A stretch of 64,000 nt of DNA, taken from positions 1-64,000 of the forward strand of contig QEYB01000448.1 of the NCBI GenBank assembly GCA_017562135.1, given 5' to 3'. Positions 1 through 9,800 of this stretch are shown here, one piece after another. A model generated the notes under the pieces. It saw only the letters and a program-made list of their open reading frames with translations, did not search any database and was not told where the DNA came from. Made by a program: the position numbers and the translations under genes. Origin of the DNA: Dipylidium caninum (Eukaryota; Platyhelminthes; Cestoda; Cyclophyllidea; Dipylidiidae). Positions within the stretch are counted from its first letter, which is position 1. The number at the start of each line of letters is the position of its first letter.

Positions 1-99
1 TCGAAGTAAATCCGGTAATCTGAACCAGAGTAGGCAGCGGTATGGTCAAGCAGAGGATTTTGCCTCAACATCGACTGCAAAGGTTTGTTCTCTTCAGTT

Positions 100-3000
100 G
101 TCGAATCTCTTGTAAAGGCAAGATAACGCGAAGGGAGTACAAAATAGTAGAGGGTGTTCGTATTCGGAGCGCGTTACTTACTGCGGTGTCTTCCTTCCCT
201 CCTGCAAACAGGTGTTTTATTCGGTAACGAGCGCAAGTCCCGAATCGCTGTCTCTATATTTATTGCCGATTCCTCGCGAAGCGTCAATCCCTTTCCACCC
301 CTGCTGGCAGAATGGCTCTACGGGACGCATCAACTCGGGCTCTTCAGCCCATGGCAACGCGGTCGGGATATTGGTCCAGGCAAGTCACTCTTTATCGTGC
401 ATATCGTAAGGCATAATACCCCATTAATCTTGTTCCCCCCCCCATAAAGCCCTGATTCGAATGGTCATCCTTTATTGCCTTCCTTCTTCTCTCTCCCTCT
501 CTATCTTCTCGGAAGAAGGAAGGAAGGGAAGGGAAGGAAAGGGAGGCTTTTCTTATGGTTGTGACAGGACGATATCGAAAGGGAGTAGTTAACTGTAGTG
601 CTGCTTTGTGCGTTTTGCGCACACTTGATTCTGCTTTTTGCCTTGGCATAGACGATTGCCTAAAATAATGAATTAAGGGGTTTTAATTTGATTTGCGTTG
701 CGTTTCAGAATGGCGGCCTTTTGTTTTCGCTAATCTCAGCGATTTGGCGGTGAATAATCTGGTGGTACGACTACTCAGGTTATGGCGAAGCACGGGACAA
801 ACTCTTGAGGCAATCTGTATGCTGACGCGGAGGCGGCGTTAGTGTTGAGCTGAGGGAAAGATATTTTTATGTCCCCTTAGCCAAATCGTACTCTATGGTC
901 AGAGCATTGGGAGTGCGCCTACTGTTAGAGTTGCCACCCACTACCCGGTAATTTGGTTGCCAGTCACACGCGTTCCATTGGGTCTTACAGTTAGAGTGCT
1001 GTGCAGGACGTCTTTTGTTAGAGGCCTGAGTAGACAAAATAATAGTCAGGTGTATTGTGAGAATGTACTTTATTAGAGGACGAATAGGAAATAGAATTAT
1101 AGAGAGGCAGGAGGAGGGCAGAGCATAACGATGCGCTCGCCGGTGGTGATTCTCGCCTAAACGTGTTTGTTATACGCAGGCGTGAGAGCAGATCATCTGC
1201 TAATAATCGCTATTCGTCTGTAGCAATTTCTTTTTGTTAGGTGTGACTATTTTGGGCCTTGTGTTCCTTTACCCGATAGTGGTTAGCGTAAGCGCAAGAT
1301 TCTAGTGCCTGCTACGATTCCCAGTCGTGGTGAAGATTTGTGGCGTTTGATGTTCTCCTTACCTCTGAGCTCTGATAAATTGCAAGTCAGAAGGAGTTAA
1401 TGGTGTGCACATTGCACACGGTAAATCAATTTGGGGGCGCAACACCAGTCAGCTTCCAGATTATTTTATGGTTTAGACTCCGACATCGTGTAGGCGCTCT
1501 GTGAGTTTGTTTGTGGATGGAATCCACACAGGAATGAACAGTTTGGAAGGTTTAATTTGCAGATAATGCACCTCGAATATTGTCTTAGGTTGCAGGTGTT
1601 GTGTTGCATTCGGCGTTGATGTCCGGCCTCCGAGTTGTTTGTCCGGGGACCACTCGCCGGTTCTGCTTTGACCCCTTTAACAGGTGAATGGATTTTTGAT
1701 CTTCTTTTTTCGTTAATTCGAGTTATATTTATTTGCTTCCCCTTTATGCAAAATCATCCTATTCGCCATACTTTAATTTTGGAAAGCCCAGTTGAAAGCG
1801 TATATGAAAAGATTCTTCTACCCTGACTGAAGCTCAACATGTCCGAATTCGTGTTAGCTAGACTGGGGAAGGTATTGCTTCCCGTGTCGTGACTGTGGAA
1901 GAAGTTTTTTATTTGAGCAGTTGAAGACGTAACTCCCTTCAGTTGAGTCTCCATGCCAAAATACTGGTGCACAAGATTGAGGTAGTGGAAAAAGTGTATG
2001 ATAGGAGTAAAGCGAATGAAAGAGTGGGCGCACTTCAAGTGTACATTGAAAGGTCCCGAGTGAGCGGCGGATTGTGGTCCAGCTGCACTGGCTGGCTGCA
2101 GTGCAGGCTGTCCATTAATGAGTTTGTGCCCTGTGTGTGTGGAATGGTGGAAAGACACGGTGTCGTGCTGACGGGGGTTTTTCGTTCTATCTGCGTTTTC
2201 TCTGTGAGAGATATCGTGGTGAGCGTCTTTGCGTCCTATCGACTGAATGTGATGTCACTTCGCGTCGGATGTTCTTGGAGTGGTCCCGGGGCTGGACGGT
2301 GGAAGAGGGCGTGTAATGACGTTGGACATTGTCTCCTAACGCTAGAGCTGTGTGTGTGGAGGCTCTGAAGTCTCATAGGCTGCTAGTAGTCTTGTTGGTT
2401 AAAGAAGGCTTAGAATGGGGTTTTCGAGAGGAGGTGTTTTGTCGTTATTACTTTCGTGGGTGTGGAGGCTGGACAGCGGTGGTAGAGGGCAGGGGGAATC
2501 CTCGTCACTCTCGTGTGATCTCTCTCGTTCGTAGGAGCTTGGGGAACGATGGATTGTGCCATTGTTATGACGGTATGGGTGTATGCCATGGCGAGCTGTG
2601 TAGTAGTTACCTATGCCGTGGTCCTGGCTATATTTAGAGGTGAGAATGAAGAGGGTGGAGAGTTGGGGCTCCACAAGGGAGTGTTTTTGTGCACAAAAAG
2701 GAGGATGTGAATCGTCTAGTGGGTGCATGCATTAGCCTTCACCAGCATGATTGACCCGGTGGGGGTGATGCAATTCCTCCTAACCTTAATGGGTAATTTA
2801 TTTAACTAGTTGAGGAAAAGTGGCAAGTGTCTTGGCGCCAGATGGAGGGGAATGGAGGACCCATTTTGGTGGCCTGCGTCAAATGGTTCGTTGCAGGTAA
2901 CAAGTTATGTGAAGGTAGAGTCTTCTATCGGTGCGGTGGGCTTTTGGCGTGGTGTTGAGTGGAGCGGAGTGGAGTGCACTTGACGCATTTCATTGTAATT

Positions 3001-5184
3001 TCCCACACTTGACGCGGGGTATCCGTAGGTTGCATATTTCGTAGGTTATTGGAGTTGATTTCCCTTGTTGCGCGTGCGGGGGAGGGGGGGGGGCGAAAAG
3101 GGGTGTCGACCCGTCGGTTAGGGCAGTGAATTATGCATGTGGCAATGAATGAGGTGGGAAGTCGGGCAAAGTCGAAGTCGTGTGGAGTGGAGTGGAGTGA
3201 CCTTGCGCAACTCCTTGAGAACCGGGTGTTTTGAAGCGACCTGTGCGAAGTCAAGTGACCAGGGGACATCGAGGTCCGTGGGTTGAAGTGTGTCGAGAAT
3301 GTGCTGTGTGAGGCGATTTTTGCCACAGTCTGACTGGCGTCTGTGCCTTGTGCTTTGTTTTTTTTTTCGCGCGCTCATTAGGTTGCTGTCTCATTGATCA
3401 GTTGCAATAATGAGCACTGGAGGAGCTTCGTTCCTACTCACCCTGGCAGGTGCGTGGCAGGCGGATGTCGAGGCAGTGTAGTTGGACTACTCGAGGTTAA
3501 TGAAGTTGCCAGGCTTTTTGCTCTACAACAGCGGGCTGTTAAGACGGACACGGACACGGAAGTAGTCTTCATGAGGAGATCGCCTGTAACGTCTTCTGCA
3601 GGCTGTTTCGTAGAAATTGGAGGGTAGTGGGAAAGGTCTTCGCGTTTATTGTGCTGCGCGCGTAGGTGTGTTGAAACAGACCACCTGGGTATGGGGAAAA
3701 AAAGACGGATGGCGGCTCCTTGCCGTGAAGCGGACTTTCTGCTCTCCCTTGGCTTAGAGGACGAAAATCGCACTGCCTCTCTTTTCTTCATTTTACCGAG
3801 TTTTTGCAAGTGTGTTTTTTTCTTTGGGGAGGGTTTCTTGCCTTCGTCGTATCATCTTAGTCAAGTTACGAATGAGGCAATGAGAGGTCCTCCGGCCTCA
3901 GCATCGTGGCGTTGGCACCGGCGATTTGGACTACGACGCAGTGAAGGAGGACCAGTTGATGGTTAACTCGGTGTTATTTTTGTGGTGGAAGGAGGGTGGA
4001 CCCATCGGTCCCCCAAATCATCGAGCATGTGTGTTTAACAGCGGCACAAGTAGGGAGTGTATTTGCCGGCGACATGCCAGTGCAACGCCGACGAGGTGTG
4101 GCAACCGTCGCCGATATGCTTGGCGAAGGACTTTGACAACTGTAAGGGAGTATTCTTGCGATATTATGGCGAAAGTGGTCTTGGTGCTGCAATGCTCGAA
4201 GTTTAGTTACTATTGAGAGGTGCAAACTTTTAGTATAGACAAAGTGGAACACATCCAATCGCCGACCCTTGTGATTCACGGGACGGAGGACCATGTGATT
4301 GATGTCCGCCACGGCAAGGAGTTTGTATGCACGTCTGACAAACCCAGTGGAGCCTCTGTGGGTGGAGGGCGCGGACCACAACAACATTGAGCTCTTCCAT
4401 GAGTACGCTGTTCGTCTGGAGAAGTTTTTCCAGGTGGGTAAGTTTTGCGACTGGTGGTGCGTTCCATTGTTCTTGTCGAGTGCAACATTGCTATGAATGA
4501 AGAAACAGTGGCGTTTTGCCCATTCTTGTGTATTATCAGCCGAGGAATGTGTGGCTTCAGTGGCATCGTTCTGTGGCTGCTGTGCATGCCCACTTAAGTG
4601 GTATTTGTTTTCATCTAGGGACTCGACAACCCTTGTCATCCACCAGCTATTTTAAATTGTGCAAAAGGAGCTTTTTTTGTGTTTTCTGTAAATAGGTGGA
4701 TATGCGCCAGAGCATGGCACGGATGCTAGATGTTCCTGTGAAGGAGCCTTCGTTGCAAAAGGGGACAGAGCACGAGAGGAATCAGTCGGCCTCTTACTCC
4801 CCGAATATCCACCAACCGACTGGTCAACCGCGACAACGGCATTCGTGGAACTCAACGGAATCAGCATCTCCTATTGATGTCTCCTCGCAGACGAAACCGC
4901 TTATTGATAGCGTCAGGAGTTCGCGAGACTCTCCTCCAGTAACGCCAGCAACCTCTCCTCCCAAGATGACATCGACGTGCATAGGTTGTGAGAGTCCTAC
5001 AGAGGGCTTCGGTGGTGGTGGTGTGACGGGTTCCTCCATTTCCCTGCCCTTGCGAACAGGCAGTGAGTCGGTGAAAAGTGGGTCGAGTGGTGAGGAGACC
5101 TCCGAACGAGGCCGATGTGAATCGGAGCGGGTGTTTCGCTCGGTAGGGAAAGAAGGCGATCCCTCGAGCGATGCACGAGCCTAG
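100..5184 (+). pseudogene. 5'-truncated, frameshifted ABHD17-like copy (left arm)
   Basis: This is the plus-strand duplicate of the ABHD17-like alpha/beta hydrolase gene in the right arm. Recognisable parts are an exon 2 remnant (about 212-379, containing LFSPWQRG where the intact copy reads LFSHGNAV), an exon 3 remnant at 709-947 (the YDYSGYG region), an intact 95 nt exon at 1589-1683 ([11 protein letters not shown]...FCFDPFN), an exon at 4234-4433 ([12 protein letters not shown]...[14 protein letters not shown]) with one extra base in GAGTTTGTATGC, and an intact last exon at 4696-5184. Exons 2 and 3 carry several one-base insertions or deletions against the right copy. The first coding exon is missing because homology stops near base 60. 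The 3' exons are much better preserved than the 5' ones. It could be a decaying duplicate, or in part an uncorrected second haplotype; the many substitutions and the 80 bp indel argue against pure sequencing error. Confidence 0.75.
4696..5184 (+). other. Last exon of the left ABHD17-like copy, identical to the right copy
   Basis: The exon follows the acceptor TTCTGTAAATAG, opens with [14 protein letters not shown] and ends at TAG. It encodes 162 residues rich in Ser, Pro, Gly and Thr, continuing the hydrolase after LEKFFQ. By eye it shows no difference from 8259-7771 along its length, although sequence starting a few bases past the stop codon, and the intron in front, both differ. Confidence 0.85.
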
Positions 5185-5726
5185 GGTTGTTGGTCGACTG
5201 AGATCTCCTGTTCTTTAAATTTGTGAGTTTCATGATTGTTCGCCTACGTCTTGAAGTGTTAGTTTGTGTCAGTGTTGGAATACCTAGTATGGAGGCATTC
5301 GTGACGTTGTGATGAATTGAACTTCTTCCTAATTTAAGGAATAATGTCCCCATCAAACTGTCCGCCTCCCTGCCTATGTTGGGCATTTATTTGCATGGTG
5401 CCTTGTCTAGGTCGAATCTCCATGGCGTTTGCGAGAGGACCATAGCCGGTGCCGGCTTCCAATCCGGTTCGCCCCCAATCCCGTCGAGAAGTGGTATTTT
5501 GAAGAGAAGCGTGCGCCTTTTGATTGTGTACCTGTATTTATTCTTAAATTGTCTTTGCGTGTCTCATCTCCCCTGTTGACTCTTTTTTACCATCGCCTCA
5601 TTTTTGAAAGGGCGAAAGGTTCGACGTCTTATTTGCTCCTTGCTTCTGTGTTTATTTAACTCATTGAGATGCGTGGTCGTGGTTGACTTGTGCAATTGGG
5701 GACAGCTGAAAACGTGCAGGTGGGCG

Positions 5727-5757
5727 GATGTGGGTGGGGGTGGGGGTGGGGGTATTG
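5727..5757 (+). repeat. (GGGGGT)n tract, possible G-quadruplex
   Basis: Four to five runs of three to five G separated by single T lie about 550 bp downstream of the left ABHD17-like stop codon. The equivalent right-arm position (about 7200-7220, C-rich strand) is shorter. The spacing suits an intramolecular G-quadruplex; formation is inference only. Confidence 0.6.
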
Positions 5758-6080
5758 TTTTTGAGCTCCCACCTAGAGATGAGGCTCAGAGGGTTGCGGG
5801 TTGGAACAGATGCATGGAGGCGGTTCTTTGGCTGAATGCTTAGATTTGGGCGTAGAATGAGTTGAACGAGTAGTGGAATGTGGTGCGTGCCGTCGTATAT
5901 ATTAATGTGAGGAGGATGGCTATGAAATGCCTCGAATGTGTCCTTCGGACGGACTCGGGGGTGGGATTTGGCATAGGTCGGTTTGACATTCTGCTGTGGT
6001 TATCATGTGAACTTGGTAAGAACCCAGGTGGGAGGGATTCGTGGAAGTTTTGCAAAGCTTCGAGATATTGACGTTCAATG

Positions 6081-6861
6081 GCAGCGGTGTTGCGGCTTAA
6101 TTGACTAGTTCACGACAGTTGGCCGCACTTGTCATCGACACACGAGCCGAGTGGTCCTACTGTTAGTTGCATGATGGCCGCTAAAAGCGAGGCCCATTCA
6201 GATCCACGCACAGTGGACGTGCGTGATTAGAACGCCGGCGGCGCCAATGCACCAATCCAAGGACCTTACTAAACCATTCCATTCGCGACGTGGAAGGCGT
6301 AATCAGCGCAAGCTTATGACTTGCACTTACTAGGAATCCTCGTTCACGGAGGACAATTTCAAGCCCCGATCGCCGTCGTGACGGTGCTTAAACAGTTTAC
6401 CAGGCTTCTCAGTCCAGAAGTTCTCACTCGTTCGCACCGTCAACGTAGCGAGCGTGCTGCCCGGACATCTACGGGCATCACAGACTGTTATTGCTCTATT
6501 TCGTGCGGCGTCTCCCACTTGTTCCTCTAAGAAGTAGGCAATTCGTCCCGCACCCGCAGGCTAACGGCCGACCGCCACAAGCACCAACCTCACGTCCATC
6601 TGCCAAACCGTCCACCCATCCATCCATCCGGAGGATGCGGACGAGGACTTGGAAAAGGCAACACGCCCACGACAGCAGCCTCGTGGAGCACCGCCTACGC
6701 AAGAGCAGTAGACAAAACACACTAATTTATCAGGTTGGAGTCTAGTTCGTTAACGGAATTAAACAGACAAATCGCTACACCAACTAAGATCGGCCAACTA
6801 CCAAATCAAGAAAGAGCCATCAACCTGTCAATGCTCATAGTGTCCATCCCGAGGTTTTCCC
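6081..6861. other. Spacer between the two palindrome arms
   Basis: About 780 bp of unique sequence separate the arms. It holds a short run of CATC-type repeats near 6606-6625 and several short chance reading frames. I see no convincing exon, RNA gene or transposase remnant in it. A cruciform of the full arms would have this spacer as its loop. Confidence 0.6.
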
Positions 6862-9800
6862 GTGTTGAACGTCAATATCTCGAACCGCAGGCTACCTCCT
6901 GGCGGTTCTTTCAAGTTTCAGCTTTGCAACCATACTTCCAACGGAACACAAGTCTTAACCAGGCGACTGCCCGTGGGGAAAGTTGCATCAAATCCCACCC
7001 CCGAGTCCACCCCAAGCACACCTTCGACGCACTTCATACCCTTCCTCCTCCCATTAATTTATACAACTGCACACACCACGCTACACAACTCGTTCAACTC
7101 ATTCTACGCCCAAATCTAGGCATTCAACCAAAGAACCGCCTCCATGCACCTGTTCCGACCGGCAACCCTCTGAGCCTCATCTCTAGGCGGGAGCTCAAAA
7201 CAGTACCCCACACCCCCACCCACATCCGCCCACCTGGACGTTTTCAGCTGTCCCCAATTGCACAAGTCAACCACGACCACGCATCTCAATGAGTTAAATA
7301 AACACAGAAGCAAAGAGTAAATAAGACGTCGAACCTTTCGCCCTTCAAAAATGAGGCGATGGTAAAAAAGAGTCAACAGAAGGGAGATGAGACACGCAAA
7401 GACAATTTAAGAATAAATACAGGTATACAATCAAAAGGCGCACGCTTCTCTTCAAAATACCACTTCTCGATGGGATTGGGGGCGAACCGGATTTGAAGCC
7501 GGTACTCGGCTATGGTCCTCTCGGCAACGCCATGGAGATCGACCTAGACAAGGCACCATGCAAATAAATGCCCAACATAGGCAGGGAGGTGGACAGTTTG
7601 ATGGGAACATTATTCCTTAAATTGGGAAGAAGTTCAATTCATTACAACGTCACGAATGCCTCCATACTAGGCATTCCAACACTGACACAAACTAACACTT
7701 CAAGACGTAGGCGGAACAACCATGAAACTCACAAATTTAAAGAAGGGGAGATCGCAGTCGACCAAAAACCCTAGGCTCGTGCATCGCTCGAGGGATCGCC
7801 TTCTTTCCCTACCGAGCGAAACACCCGCTCCGATTCACATCGGCCTCGTTCGGAGGTCTCCTCACCACTCGACCCACTTTTCACCGACTCACTGCCTGTT
7901 CGCAAGGGCAGGGAAATGGAGGAACCCGTCACACCACCACCACCGAAGCCCTCTGTAGGACTCTCACAACCTATGCACGTCGATGTCATCTTGGGAGGAG
8001 AGGTTGCTGGCGTTACTGGAGGAGAGTCTCGCGAACTCCTGACGCTATCAATAAGCGGTTTCGTCTGCGAGGAGACATCAATAGGAGATGCTGATTCCGT
8101 TGAGTTCCACGAATGCCGTTGTCGCGGTTGACCAGTCGGTTGGTGGATATTCGGGGAGTAAGAGGCCGACTGATTCCTCTCGTGCTCTGTCCCCTTTTGC
8201 AACGAAGGCTCCTTCACAGGAACATCTAGCATCCGTGCCATGCTCTGGCGCATATCCACCTATTTACAGAAAACACAAAAAAGCTCCTTTCGCACAATTC
8301 AAAGTAACTGGTGGATGACAAGGGTTGTCGAGTCCCTAGGTGAAAATAAAGACCATTAAGTGGGCGTGCACAGCAGCCACAGAACAATGCCACCGAAGCC
8401 ATACACTCCTCGGCTGATAATGCACAAGAATAGGCAAAAAGCCGCATTTTCTTTCTTCATAGCAATGTTGTACTCGACAAGAACAATGGAACGCACCACC
8501 AGTCGCAAAACTTACCCACCTGGAAAAACTTCTCCAGACGAACAGCGTACTCATGGAAGAGCTCAATGTTGTTGTGGTCCGCGCCCTCCACCCACAGAGG
8601 CTCCACTGGGTTTGTCAGACGTGCATACAGCTCCTTTCCATGGCGGACATCAATCACATGGTCCTCCGTCCCGTGGATCACAAGGGTCGGCGATTGGATG
8701 TGTTCCACTTTGTCTATACTAAAAGTGCACCTCTCAATAGTAACCAAACTTGGAGCATGCAGCACCAAGACCACTTTCACCATAATACTGCAAGATACGC
8801 CCTTGCAGTTGTCAAAGTCCTTCGCCAAGCACATCGCCGATGGTTGCCACACCTCGTCGGCGTTGCACTGGCATGTCACCGGCAACTACCCTCACTACTT
8901 GTGCGCTGTCAAACACACATGCTCGATGATTTGGGGGACCGATAGGTCCACCCTCCTTCCACCACAAAATAACACCGAGTTAACCATCAACTGGTCCTCC
9001 TTCACTGCGTCATCGTCCAAATCGTCGGTGCCAACGCCACGATGATGAGGCCAGAGGACCTCTCATGCTCATTCGTAACTTGACGAAAGCAAGCAACTCT
9101 CCCCAAAGAAAAAAACAAACACTTGCAAAAACTTGGTAAAATGAAGGAAAGAGAGGCAGTGCAATCTCGCCCTGTAAGCCGAGTGGAGAGCACAAAGTCC
9201 AGCTTCACGGAAAGGAGCCGCCTTCCCGTCTCTTTTTCCCCATACCCAGGTGGCCCGTTTCAACACACCTACCGCGCAACACAATAAAAGGAAGACCTTT
9301 CCCACTACCCTCCAACTTCTACAAAACAGCCTGCAGAAGACGTTACAGGCGATCTCCTCATGAAGACTACTTCCGTGTATGCGTTCGTGCCCGTCTTGAC
9401 ACCCGCTGTCGTAGTGCAAAAAGCCTCGCACCTTCATTAACCCTCGAGTAGTCCAACTACACTGCCTCGTCATTCGCCTACCACGCACCTGCCAGGGGGA
9501 GGGGGAACGAAGCTCCTCCAGTGCTCATTATTGAAACTGATTGATGTCACAGCAACCTAATGCACGAAAAAAACAAAGCACAAGGCACAGACGCCAGTCA
9601 GACTGTGGCAAAAATCGCCTCACACAGCACATTCTCGACACACTTCAACCCACGGACCTCGATGTCCCCTGGTCACTTGACTTCGCACAGGTCGCTTCAA
9701 AACACCCGGTTCTCAAGGAGTTGCGCAAGGTCACTCCACTCCACTCCACACGACTTCGACTTTGCCCGACTTCCCACCTCATCCATTGCCACATGCATAA

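Larger units (their letters stand above)
65..6080 (+). repeat. Left arm of a 6 kb inverted repeat
   Basis: The reverse complement of this stretch matches about 6862-12635 along its whole length. Easy landmarks are the identical 489 nt exon at 4696-5184 versus 8259-7771, the exon at 1589-1683 versus 11277-11183, and the inner edge, where a motif beginning TTCGAGATATTGACGTTCAA (about 6060) is mirrored at about 6862. Introns differ by roughly one base in twelve in the parts I compared (for example the intron before the last exon), plus larger indels such as an extra segment of about 80 bp near 1311-1390. Homology appears to end near base 60, so the outer boundary seems to lie just inside the window. 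Arm lengths are similar but not equal. Confidence 0.93.

Noticed and set aside
4997..5386. 129-codon frame antisense to the last ABHD17 exon, also open in the right arm (7722-7958)
   Set aside because: It is explained as the shadow of the conserved exon. Outside the exon the two arms disagree and the frame breaks, so there is no sign of selection on it.
5440..5500. Possible tRNA T-loop (GGTTCG) in the left arm, partly mirrored at 7480-7500
   Set aside because: No acceptor-stem pairing or anticodon arm could be drawn around it.
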